From assembly GCA_017480495.1 (NCBI GenBank), contig JAFVAQ010000003.1, positions 118,543 through 182,542 on the forward strand: a stretch of DNA of 64,000 bases, given 5' to 3'. The notes beneath the pieces were generated by a model. The model saw only the letters and a list, made by a program, of their open reading frames with translations. It was not told where the DNA came from and ran no database searches. Source of the DNA: Eubacterium sp. Its GTDB lineage: Bacteria; Bacillota; Clostridia; Lachnospirales; Lachnospiraceae. The stretch's first letter is position 1, and the number at the start of each line of letters is the position of its first letter. Below are positions 13,401 through 21,514 of the stretch, piece after piece. The position numbers were made by a program, and so were the translations under genes.

Positions 13401-15150
13401 GATTACCATTCTTACCCACGTAAATACTGTGGGATGTAACGATCTTCTCACGTTCAGCATCAATAGGAGGATTTGTGACCTGTGCGAAGAGCTGCTTGAA
13501 ATAGTAAAACAGTGGCTGGTACTGCTCAGAGAGAGCTGCGATAGGAGTATCAACTCCCATAGAGCCTATCTGCTCTCCACCATTCAGAGCCATGTTCAGG
13601 ATTCCTTCATGGTAGTTCTCATAAGAATAGCCAAATGCCTTCTGCAGCTTCTTTCTATCATCGCCCTCGATTACAGGAACCTTCTCATTTGGAATCTTGA
13701 TATTCTTAAGCTCGAGAAGGGACATTTCCAACCACTCACCAAATGGATTTCTGTGAGCGTACTTTTCTTTAAGTTCTGTATCTGTATATAGGCGGCCCTC
13801 ACGTGTGTCGACGAGGAGCATTTTGCCTGGATATAATCTATCTTTTTTAACGATGTGGCTCTCATCGAGCGGAAGCACTCCGACCTCGGATGAAAGGATG
13901 AGACGTCCATCGTCCATAACTACGTATCTGGAAGGTCTGAGTCCATTTCTATCTAGAACGGCGCCCATGACATCGCCGTCTGAATATAGGATAGATGCAG
14001 GACCGTCCCAAGGCTCCATCATAGTTGCGTAGTATTGGTAGAAATCACGTTCCTCTTGAGAAAGGGTGTCGTTGTTAGCCCATGGTTCAGGAATAAGAAT
14101 AGTTGCTGCAAGTGGCAGATCCATTCCACTCATAACGAGGAACTCGAGGGTATTATCCAGCATTGCTGAGTCGGAACCACTAGTATTAACAACAGGAAGA
14201 ACCTTTGTCATATCCTCCTCTGACAGAAGTTCTGTATGAAGGGTTTCCTCACGAGCGAGCATCTTGTCGGCATTTCCCTTGATGGTGTTGATCTCACCGT
14301 TATGAACTATGAAACGGTTTGGGTGAGCTCTGTGCCAGCTTGGATTTGTATTTGTTGAGAATCTTGAATGGACCATAGCGATGGCTGATTCGTAGTCCTT
14401 ATCCATGAGGTCAAGGAAGAAGGTTCTCAGCTGACCTACAAGGAACATTCCCTTGTAGACGATAGTTCTGCAGGAAAGGGAAGGTACATATGTGCTTACG
14501 CAACACTGCTCGAACTCACGGCGAACGATGTAGAGCATGCGGTCGAACTTTAGGTCGAGGTCTGAGCTATTAGATACTGCTGAGTTGTTTGAATCTGCTG
14601 AGTCTTTTGATGCATCTGGAGAATTACTCACAAGTGAAAGCGATTGTGGTCGTTCTATAAATACTTGCTTAATTACAGGCATACACTCTCTAGCTTTTGT
14701 GCCGAGGACATTTGGATTGATTCCTACCTGTCTCCAACCAAGAATCTTGAGGCCGCTCTTACGAGCTATTGTCTCGAACATATTTTCAGCCTGTTTTCTC
14801 TGAAGGCTGTCCTGTGGGAAGAAGAACATACCAACGCCGTAGCTTCTGCTTTTTGCTCCATTTTGTGAAGAAGCAGCAGGCTCAGGAAGAATAACTCCCT
14901 GCTCATACATAACCTTTCTAAAGAATTTGTCAGGAATCTGAGTGAGGATTCCGACGCCATCACCGGTTTTACCCTCTGCATCCTTACCTGCTCTATGCTC
15001 CAGATTCTCTACTATACTAAGAGCATCAGCAACGAGCTGATGGGAAGGCTTGCCGTCCATCTGAACTATAGCTCCGATACCACAGTTATCATGCTCGAAG
15101 CTGCTGTCATATAAACCGTTTTCTCTTAACTCTTGTAATTCTTTATCCAT
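10450..15150 (-). CDS. gltB: Glutamate synthase large subunit
   Basis: The protein has 1566 residues, the usual length of the NADPH-dependent large subunit. The N-terminus has 22 residues before the nucleophile Cys in DNCGIGAIV, consistent with a cleaved propeptide and a class II glutaminase domain. The FMN and synthase domain carries MAQGAKPGEGGHLPG. The 3Fe-4S ligands are in CVMMRVCQSDTCPMG. A C-terminal GXXGXXX-type beta-helix contains GGQSFGAFIPAG and VIVGNVALYGA. It converts glutamine and 2-oxoglutarate to two glutamates with electrons from GltD. It lies 147 bases after gltD. Confidence 0.97.
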   Translation of the reverse strand: MDKELQELRENGLYDSSFEHDNCGIGAIVQMDGKPSHQLVADALSIVENLEHRAGKDAEGKTGDGVGILTQIPDKFFRKVMYEQGVILPEPAASSQNGAKSRSYGVGMFFFPQDSLQRKQAENMFETIARKSGLKILGWRQVGINPNVLGTKARECMPVIKQVFIERPQSLSLVSNSPDASKDSADSNNSAVSNSSDLDLKFDRMLYIVRREFEQCCVSTYVPSLSCRTIVYKGMFLVGQLRTFFLDLMDKDYESAIAMVHSRFSTNTNPSWHRAHPNRFIVHNGEINTIKGNADKMLAREETLHTELLSEEDMTKVLPVVNTSGSDSAMLDNTLEFLVMSGMDLPLAATILIPEPWANNDTLSQEERDFYQYYATMMEPWDGPASILYSDGDVMGAVLDRNGLRPSRYVVMDDGRLILSSEVGVLPLDESHIVKKDRLYPGKMLLVDTREGRLYTDTELKEKYAHRNPFGEWLEMSLLELKNIKIPNEKVPVIEGDDRKKLQKAFGYSYENYHEGILNMALNGGEQIGSMGVDTPIAALSEQYQPLFYYFKQLFAQVTNPPIDAEREKIVTSHSIYVGKNGNLLEECPENCHVLKIHNPILSDLDMLKIKSLDKDGVKSATVSLLYYKSTPMKRVMKHLFVEVDKAYREGASILILSDRGVDENHVAIPSLLAVAAVHKHLVETKKCTAMSLILESGEPREVHHFATLLGYGASAVNPYLAHSTILELIEDGLLDKDYYAAAADYDEAIIKGIVKIASKMGISTIRSYQGSKIFEAIGISKDVIEEYFPGTISRVGGITLEDIEKNVDAQHSKAFDPLGREVDLELTAVGRHKLRRQGENHRYNPQTIHMLQMSTREGDYDKFVEYTKMADEEKTGYLRSLMDFNFPEAGIPLDEVESEEDIMQRFKTGAMSYGSISEEAHETLAIAMNHIHGKSNSGEGGESDERIASAGSDNDRSSAIKQVASGRFGVTSKYLVSAREIQIKMAQGAKPGEGGHLPGKKVYPWIAKTRHSTPGVSLISPPPHHDIYSIEDLAQLIYDLKCANKKARISVKLVSEAGVGTVAAGVAKAGAQVILVSGYDGGTGAAPLSSIHNAGLPWEMGLAETHQTLLENGLRDQVVIETDGKLMTGRDVAIAAILGAEEFGFATAPLVTMGCVMMRVCQSDTCPMGVATQNPELRKRFRGKPEYVENFMRFIARQLREYMARLGVRSIDELVGRTDLIKVKEELSDKQSRMDLDKILVDMSGVARELQTFHKDKMYDFKLETTKDEKVLLKSKEVQKVLKQLAQLDSTEALNSANLSKHVSESLKVTNIDRTFGTLLGAEITRQCPEGVAEDTFTINCEGSGGQSFGAFIPAGLTLNLVGDSNDYFGKGLSGGKLILHAPENAGYDAEENVIVGNVALYGATSGEAYIAGIAGERFCIRNSGATAVVEGVGEHGCEYMTGGRAVILGPTGKNFAAGMSGGVAYVLDEENKLYKNLNKQLVLMEKLENRHEAEELRQIIEKHVQYTGSRKGQKILDNFDEYFPKFKRVIPADYKEMLILTAKYENDGRSHEEALIEAFKEYIG

Positions 15151-15297
15151 GATTTTTTCTCCATTTATTAATCCTTTGTTTCCCTTAGGTCGCTCAGGAT
15201 GACAGTATATTTATTCACTTAAGATTACATTCTTATTTTCGTCCAGAATGACATTTCTGTTTACTTCTATATCAAATTCTTCATTAGGAAATATTTG

Positions 15298-16818
15298 TTA
15301 CTTCATCAGGAAACTGTCTACCTCAAGGGCAGCATTTCGTCCCTCTGATATAGCCCAGACCACCAGTGACTGACCTCTATGCATATCTCCAACTACGAAG
15401 ATTTTGTCCTTGCTGGTTTTATATTTTCCTGGAAGAGTTTCAACATTTGTTCTTGCATTTACATCCACGCCGAAGCCGTCTGTTACGTAGCTCTCGCTTC
15501 CTAGGAATCCGGCAGCGATGAGAACTAAACCGGCGGGAATAGTTCTCTCGCTACCTTCGACTGGAACCATACTCATTCTTCCAGTCTTTTCATCCTTCTT
15601 TGATTCCAGCGATACAAGCACCGCTTCCTTTACATGTTCACCTGAATCGGTCTTCTCAGTGATGAATTCCTTAACTGTTGTTTGATAAACTCTTGGATCC
15701 TCACCAAACTTATATATCGCTTCCTCTTGACCATAGTCGGTCTTCAGAACCTTAGGCCACTCTGGCCAAGGGTTTGAAGGAAGTCTATCCGTAGGTGGCT
15801 CTGGCATCATCTCAAGCTGAGTTACTGACTTCGCTCCGAGTCTCACGCTTGTTCCAACACAGTCATTTCCTGTGTCTCCACCACCAATTACAATTACGTC
15901 CTGACCTTTTACTTCGCTATCAGGGAGCTTCTTAAAGTCGCTGTCCAGAAGACTCTTAGTTACCTTTCCAAGAAAATCAACTGCATAGTAGATTCCACTA
16001 GCTTCTCTTCCAGGGACATTTATATTTCTTGGATTTGAAGCACCGCACGCAAGTACGATTGCATCATATTCCTTCTCGAGTTCCTCGGCTGTTATATAGG
16101 TAACATTTTCAGAAAACGGCTTGTCATATTCCGGCGCACCGCAAATGTTATGATTCGTTTTAAAGGTGATTCCTGCTTCCTCCATCAGCTTTATTCGTCT
16201 ATCAATAACTGACTTATCCAGCTTCATATTAGGAATGCCGTATCTTAGAAGTCCGCCTATTCGGTCGCTTCTCTCATAAACTGTAACAAGATGACCAAGC
16301 TGGTTCAGGCGCTGAGCTGCAGCAAGACCAGATGGACCGCTTCCAACTACAGCAACCTTCTTACCGGTTCTTACCTTAGGAAGCTTTTCTGTCACGAGGT
16401 CATTTTCGTAAGCATACTCAATGATGGTCTTCTCATTTTCCTTCGTGGAAACTGACTCCCCATGAAGGCTGCAGGTACAAGCCTTCTCACAAAGAGCCGG
16501 ACAAACCCTGGAAGTAAACTCCGGAAAGCTATGAGTAATGGACAGTCTGTCGTAGGCCTCTTCCAGACGACCTTTATATAGAAGATCATTCACCTCAGGC
16601 ACGAGATTGTTAAGTGGGCAACCGGACGCCATACCTGCTATCATCATTCCGGCCTGACAAAAGGGAACTCCGCAATCCATACATCTGGCGGCTTGTTCCT
16701 TCTGTTCCTCTAATGAGAGGAGACTATGAAACTCGTCGAAGTTCTTGATTCTGTCGGCTTCGGAAATTGCTGGTCCTTCTACCCTTTCATATACTAAAAA
16801 ACCTGTAACTTTACCCAT
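15298..16818 (-). CDS. gltD: Glutamate synthase small subunit
   Basis: The protein has 506 residues and passes electrons from NADPH to GltB. The N-terminal cysteine clusters CMDCGVPFC, GCPLNN and CPALCEKACTCSLHG hold two 4Fe-4S clusters. The FAD motif is VGSGPSGLAAAQRL and the NADPH motif is VIGGGDTGNDC. It is the first gene of the long glutamine operon. A promoter and an attenuator leader lie directly upstream (16819-17000). Confidence 0.96.
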   Translation of the reverse strand: MGKVTGFLVYERVEGPAISEADRIKNFDEFHSLLSLEEQKEQAARCMDCGVPFCQAGMMIAGMASGCPLNNLVPEVNDLLYKGRLEEAYDRLSITHSFPEFTSRVCPALCEKACTCSLHGESVSTKENEKTIIEYAYENDLVTEKLPKVRTGKKVAVVGSGPSGLAAAQRLNQLGHLVTVYERSDRIGGLLRYGIPNMKLDKSVIDRRIKLMEEAGITFKTNHNICGAPEYDKPFSENVTYITAEELEKEYDAIVLACGASNPRNINVPGREASGIYYAVDFLGKVTKSLLDSDFKKLPDSEVKGQDVIVIGGGDTGNDCVGTSVRLGAKSVTQLEMMPEPPTDRLPSNPWPEWPKVLKTDYGQEEAIYKFGEDPRVYQTTVKEFITEKTDSGEHVKEAVLVSLESKKDEKTGRMSMVPVEGSERTIPAGLVLIAAGFLGSESYVTDGFGVDVNARTNVETLPGKYKTSKDKIFVVGDMHRGQSLVVWAISEGRNAALEVDSFLMK

Positions 16819-16902
16819 GTGTGCTTTCCTTTCTTTCTTCCTTTTTTAATCGAGCAGGATGCTCCGCATATGTAACTTTTTTCTCGCCGTCGCACAAAAA
16901 AA

Positions 16903-17000
16903 GGCACTTCGAGTACAGTACTCGAAGCGCCATTGCCTCTAAATCAAATTATTAATTTTTTAAACTATCTCTAGTATAATACTTTATTTTTAAAAGTCAA
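16903..17000 (-). promoter_or_regulatory. gltD promoter and attenuator leader with ANTAR-type hairpin
   Basis: On the minus strand TTGACT (16995-17000) and TATACT (16973-16978) are 16 bases apart. The transcript then reaches a 5-bp hairpin GAGGC-AATGGC-GCTTC (16924-16939) whose six-base loop has A at position 1 and G at position 4. Its 3' half is shared with a terminator: arms 16919-16931 and 16903-16915 followed by seven T. The two folds are mutually exclusive. ANTAR proteins are known to bind such A1/G4 hexaloops, usually in pairs. I could not identify a convincing first hairpin. Confidence 0.75.
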
Positions 17001-17053
17001 CAAAAATTTTTATTAATTTTATTAAATCTCAAGATTCTTTAGAAAGGAGCATT

Positions 17054-17992
17054 TTATTCTCCAAATTCATCTATTATTTCGCTCTTAATCTCACTAAAAT
17101 CAACTGATATTTTGCCTTCATATAATTCAAGTGGGACAATATCGTTAAATGTATAGATGTTGGTCAACGACATATTTTCAAAGAAGTATTTTATTATATA
17201 CTCCTTGTTCGGATCGATGATCCAATATTCCTTTACTCCACAAGCTTCGTATTTATTCAGCTTGAGGGTCATATCCTTTTTCCTTGTAGACTCCTACAGA
17301 ACTTCTATTACGAATTCCGGAGCACCCACGGTTCTTCTAGAATTCTTGATCATATCCTTATTGCAGAGAATGAAGAGGTCGGGCTGAACGATCGTCTTGT
17401 TACTTTCATCCAGCTGCACGTCGGACGGCGCCATGTAAACCTTGCAGCCGCCTTTATTCTTTCTAATCTGAGAGGTTAGCTGTATAAGTATTTCCTGAAG
17501 TACGACCTGATGCTTCTTCGTCGGAGCTTCCATTTCGTAGAAGTAACCGTCGATTAGTTCAACTCTGATATCCTCAGGCAGATTCTCATAGTCGCTTACT
17601 TCGTATTCTCCTGAACTCTTATTCTCAAAGCCTGCTGCATTACTTAGACCATAGTTATTGTCGTGGCTTCCACTTACATTAAAGCCTCTCTTTTCATTAA
17701 CTACGTAATCACTATCAGCTGTTTTATAATTTCTGAGCGAATCCAAAATGTAATTATAATCGTGACTAATTAATAGTTCCTCGAAACTCACTGCACCCAT
17801 CCAACGGGGTGAGCCCTGTTTAATAAATCCGGTAAGTGCTTTCGCCAGTGCTTCAGCGGTGCTGTTTCTTGGCTTTGTTATTCCACCAAGAACCTTCTGC
17901 ACCGTGGAAATTGGAACCCCTGAAGCCTCTGAAATAGCACTATAGGAGATGCTAAATTCTTTTTTTATTGCAATCATTGTCTCAATATTCAT
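17054..17992 (-). pseudogene. HTH plus Uma2-family (DUF820) nuclease-like gene interrupted by an in-frame TAG
   Basis: The frame from 17992 reads an N-terminal helix-turn-helix (SYSAISEASGVPISTVQKVL) and then a Uma2-type PD-(D/E)XK domain (LIDGYFYEMEAPTKKHQ, VQPDLFILC, APEFVIEVL). It stops at TAG, 17294-17296. The same frame continues at once with ESTRKKDMTLKLNKYEACG and EYWIIDPNKEY to 17054, which is the normal C-terminal half. No base is lost or gained, so this is a single nonsense codon where the family usually has serine. Met at 17272 has AAGGA upstream, so a separate C-terminal fragment could be translated. The start at 17992 follows AGGAAG. Confidence 0.8.
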
Positions 17993-18000
17993 AATAATCA

Positions 18001-18176
18001 CTTCCTAACCTATCAAATAGTGGAATATTTCCTATAAATATTATATAATTAAATGGATATTTTTACAACTAGATTTTTCCAAATAAAGAAAGGAGCCTAC
18101 CACTCGGTAATCCCCCTTCAAGAGAAATATATGCTATGTCACATTTACTGGTGTAAATGTCACCCAACATCTAATT
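18001..18176. other. Spacer between the Uma2 pseudogene and the PII fragment
   Basis: AT-rich, no open frame of note. A short hairpin ACATTTAC-TGGT-GTAAATGT lies at about 18140-18160, without a T-run, so it is not a convincing terminator. Confidence 0.4.
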
Positions 18177-18452
18177 TTACTCGACATCCTGAAGTGCGTC
18201 GTAATTCTCTTCACCAGTTCTGATCTTAACAACTCTGCTGACTGGATATACGAAGATCTTTCCATCTCCAATTTTACCTGTGTAGAGTGTCTTCTTAGCG
18301 GTTTCGATTACACTTTCAACCGGAATCTTGCTGACTACAACCTCCAGTTTGATCTTAGGAAGAAGTGTTACATCCATCTCAACTCCACGGTATCTCTCGC
18401 CAGCACCCTTCTGGATACCACATCCACTTACCTGAGTAACTGTGATTTTCAA
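18177..18452 (-). pseudogene. Duplicate of the C-terminal PII (GlnK) part of Amt, truncated
   Basis: The frame encodes the last 89 or so residues of the PII domain, starting ITVTQVSGCGIQKGAGERY and ending ENYDALQDVE. This is the same protein sequence as the end of the Amt-PII fusion at 21515. At DNA level only a few synonymous differences are visible. The homology begins abruptly at about 18448. Upstream there is only a TTG codon as start and a TAG just before it, with no ribosome binding site. The first third of a PII domain is missing, so this is a partial duplication rather than a gene. It lies on the far side of the YbfG/YcxB-like genes from the parent copy. Confidence 0.85.
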
Positions 18453-18495
18453 AAATGCTTGACACTATTAGTATATGAGAAAATCAGCAATAAAT

Positions 18496-18981
18496 TTAAG
18501 TATTCTTTAGGATTTTACTAAAATAATTATCGATATCAGGATCTCGTTTAAAACATATGACCTCGTTATTGAAGAATAATACAAAATAATACTTTGTAAA
18601 AACACATTCAGTATAATCATTAAGCTTATATTCCTTACTTCCTTTAATAATAAATTCTGTATCTAATTCATACTCGTCCTTTGAAATTTTTATTATTTTT
18701 TCTTTAATCTTAGTATAAAACAGATAATAATTAATGATTTGCGATGCTAACAAACCAATTAATGCAGCACAGCCTACAATAACAATAATGCTTTTATAAT
18801 TAAAGTGAGAAGGATGATCATAATAATAGGTAAATACTAACACCTCAATAATCATTAACAATATAAGTTCTATTATGTAATGCTTTTCTTTAATTTTATA
18901 AATCTTACCAACAACTTTATCACATAATAATTTAGTAAGTTCCTTTATCTCGGATTCCAATAAATCATGCTTATACTTCAT
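18496..18981 (-). CDS. YcxB-like two-helix membrane protein
   Basis: About 161 residues from Met at 18981, chosen because GGGAGAT lies nine bases upstream. The longer frame to 19023 would overlap the previous gene. Two adjacent membrane segments (IIELILLMIIEVLVF and IIVIVGCAALIGLLASQI) are followed by a C-terminal soluble part (KISKDEYELDTEFIIKGS, YFVLFFNNEVICFKRD) resembling YcxB family proteins. It starts 16 bases after the stop of the YbfG-like gene, so the two are probably co-expressed. Its role is unknown; a membrane partner or self-protection protein for the larger product is only a guess. Confidence 0.65.
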   Translation of the reverse strand: MKYKHDLLESEIKELTKLLCDKVVGKIYKIKEKHYIIELILLMIIEVLVFTYYYDHPSHFNYKSIIVIVGCAALIGLLASQIINYYLFYTKIKEKIIKISKDEYELDTEFIIKGSKEYKLNDYTECVFTKYYFVLFFNNEVICFKRDPDIDNYFSKILKNT

Positions 18982-18997
18982 AACATCAATCTCCCAA

Positions 18998-21250
18998 TTA
19001 TGCTTCCTCATCATCGATAACATTATAATATACCAACAAAAGAATCAGTAAAGCTAAGGCTTCTTCTGCTGCAGCTGGCGGGCATAAAAACAAGCAAACT
19101 GCTATTGCCACAATTAAAACCGCTGAAGTTAGAGTTACCGCAATCACCTCGTAATCATGCTGACTTAAACTGTTAATAGTCAGAATAACACTGTAATAAA
19201 TAACTAATTCATCATCTAATTGACTATCATTCGGAAATAAATCTCCTGATTTGATAACAAAATCTATACGAAATGATTTGCTATTTATCATCGTGTATTT
19301 TACATATATGTTTCCCTGTTTCAATGATAAGGTAAGTCCTCTCAATGTCTCTCCAACAGAATCGCTCAAATCAGAATCAATATTCCCCACAATAGCCTCT
19401 ACTTCCATAATACTACTTTCACAGGAAGTAGAAATATTACCATTACCATCTAAACTTAATACTATACTATTATTATAGCTTGATTGTTCAGTGAACTCAT
19501 TTTCTAATCTTACTTTAAACTCAAGTGACACGTTCGCAAATTCATATATGGCTACAGTTCTTTCTACACCATAAGTTAATCTACCTGCAACAAAGTCGTC
19601 TCTATGATTAAACACATTCATTGCATTTAACAAATAATCTCTTTTTGTATTTTCTATTATAACAGAATAATTATCTTCTTCTATTTCCTGAGGTGTTAAT
19701 GTTTCAACTACATCAAAAATACTTACACCTATATCACGCCCCGAATATGCTACTTTATCAAGAGGGAATGAAGGGGAAGAAGAGAACTGAAATTCATAGA
19801 ACTGATCAAATGACCAGTTATCTGGAAGTTTATATCCCAAATTACAACTAAATCCTGTAGACATATCAGCTACAAATGAATAATCTGCTAGATTAAGATA
19901 ATCCATTTTTTGACAAACATATCTAGGGCCATATACTCCAACCTTGTAATATTTTGTGTTAACATCTGAGGAAAACACAGTATTTATATTTTGAAAATAA
20001 GGAACAATATAATCATCAACCTGATATTTATAGCAATCAAAATCCACTGCAAAATAAATAGTCGAAAAACTTGGAATACCGATTCTTTGGGCTGCATTAA
20101 TAGCTAAATAGGCATCATTAACACCCTGATTGATATCAAGAAAATATTCTAATGTATATCCTCCATCTTGATAAATCGGAAATACATTTAATCCATTATT
20201 CTGAATAATCGTTATTTCATCAAATGTCATATATTTTCTGGTTGCAGCACCCACATATCCAGTTAAATATCTTCCAACATGGGTATACCCCGCATTAACT
20301 AAGCTTTGTGCTTGAGCAGAATTCAATATTGTTGCGCAGTCACAGGCTCTAGATATTCTATCCGTATCACCCTTACTAGTTAACAACGACTTCATAACCG
20401 ATACATTTATTTCTCCATCAGTAACTAAGCCTATATTTTTTAATCCATAAAACTCTTGAAATGAAGAAACCTTACTTTGCATCATTGAGTCAAAAATCCC
20501 ATCTAAATTCCCCGGATCATAATCATTAAAAAACAGACCATACTGAGCAATTTTATTATATCCAATATAAGCACTAGAATTCTGATTTATTTTCAACGCA
20601 CTTGGAAAATTAGCTGTTGTAGCTACCCCAAAATTCACCTGATTTAAATCAGTAATTAAAGATGTGGTAACTCCTTCTTCAGCTTGCAATGCACCAATAA
20701 GAGCTAGTACAGTTTGACGAGAAACCACTCCATCACATGGAAGTATACCTATTATATTTGAATAATCTCCATTAAGTTGTCTTTGGATAGTTCTTACGAC
20801 GGAATTACCACTAATTGCAAGTTTAAACCAATTTAAGGATAAGAGTCCCAGCCATACCTTCCAATCTATTACTCCTGTTTGAGTAATACCAGCATCATTT
20901 TGATACTCATTTATAGCTGCAACGCCTGCATTATAGTATATTCCTGTAATACCACCTGCATTATATCCCTTACAGAACAATGCGCATTGAATCAAACAGA
21001 CATTTATACTACTAGGATCATTGGGATTCATTTTACTTATTGTAGCTAAACTCTGCATTTTAGCAATTGTCAGAGGACCAATTGTGCCTGTAACACTTCC
21101 AACATTATTATTAATTTGAAAGGCCCTTACAATCGCCTGCATTGTTGCAGTTCCTGTTATTCCATCTTCGGTAACAGCAACCCAATCCGGATGTCCTCCA
21201 AACATCGCATTAAGATAAACTTGCGCATTGAATACATTTGTATCTGACAT
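18998..21250 (-). CDS. YbfG-like protein: peptidoglycan-binding repeats plus DUF1906 glycoside hydrolase-like domain
   Basis: The protein has 750 residues and no signal peptide. The first 290 or so hold peptidoglycan-binding-like repeats (GITGTATMQAIVRAFQ, GIYYNAGVAAINEYQ, GIFDSMMQSKVSSFQEFYG). Residues of about 300-500 match the DUF1906 / Rv2525c-like fold (GYTHVGRYLTGYVG, IPSFSTIYFAVDFDCY, KVGVYGPRYVCQ). The last 240 are unassigned and end in a hydrophobic segment (VTLTSAVLIVAIAVCLFLC). Domain order and length resemble Bacillus YbfG. The start follows GGAGG. The segment is lower in GC than the neighbouring gln genes and lies between two copies of the PII 3' end, so it looks inserted. Confidence 0.75.
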   Translation of the reverse strand: MSDTNVFNAQVYLNAMFGGHPDWVAVTEDGITGTATMQAIVRAFQINNNVGSVTGTIGPLTIAKMQSLATISKMNPNDPSSINVCLIQCALFCKGYNAGGITGIYYNAGVAAINEYQNDAGITQTGVIDWKVWLGLLSLNWFKLAISGNSVVRTIQRQLNGDYSNIIGILPCDGVVSRQTVLALIGALQAEEGVTTSLITDLNQVNFGVATTANFPSALKINQNSSAYIGYNKIAQYGLFFNDYDPGNLDGIFDSMMQSKVSSFQEFYGLKNIGLVTDGEINVSVMKSLLTSKGDTDRISRACDCATILNSAQAQSLVNAGYTHVGRYLTGYVGAATRKYMTFDEITIIQNNGLNVFPIYQDGGYTLEYFLDINQGVNDAYLAINAAQRIGIPSFSTIYFAVDFDCYKYQVDDYIVPYFQNINTVFSSDVNTKYYKVGVYGPRYVCQKMDYLNLADYSFVADMSTGFSCNLGYKLPDNWSFDQFYEFQFSSSPSFPLDKVAYSGRDIGVSIFDVVETLTPQEIEEDNYSVIIENTKRDYLLNAMNVFNHRDDFVAGRLTYGVERTVAIYEFANVSLEFKVRLENEFTEQSSYNNSIVLSLDGNGNISTSCESSIMEVEAIVGNIDSDLSDSVGETLRGLTLSLKQGNIYVKYTMINSKSFRIDFVIKSGDLFPNDSQLDDELVIYYSVILTINSLSQHDYEVIAVTLTSAVLIVAIAVCLFLCPPAAAEEALALLILLLVYYNVIDDEEA

Positions 21251-21514
21251 ATATTACACCTCCCATACTACACCAAATATATCAAATAAGATCCTACAAT
21301 CCATTTAACAGGCCACATTATTCTAGTAAACTCTTACTATAAAACCTCTATTTGAAGAATATAATAATAAAACTATTATATTATGTCCTTATTTTATACC
21401 ATTTTATTTAAACTGAAAATCATTATTTACATTTTTATCAAAATATAAAATTCCCCTCAGCAAACCCATATACGAATCTGCTGAGGGGGTGGGAAAAAGC
21501 TATGCGCTATGCGC
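21251..21514. other. AT-rich spacer between amt and the YbfG-like gene
   Basis: It contains the amt terminator (21453-21488) and the ribosome binding site of the YbfG-like gene. No other gene is visible. Confidence 0.5.
21453..21488 (-). terminator. Terminator after amt
   Basis: Perfect 10-bp arms CCCCTCAGCA and TGCTGAGGGG at 21453-21462 and 21479-21488. On the minus strand they are followed by AATTTTATATTTT. The position just past the amt stop fits an intrinsic terminator. Confidence 0.75.
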
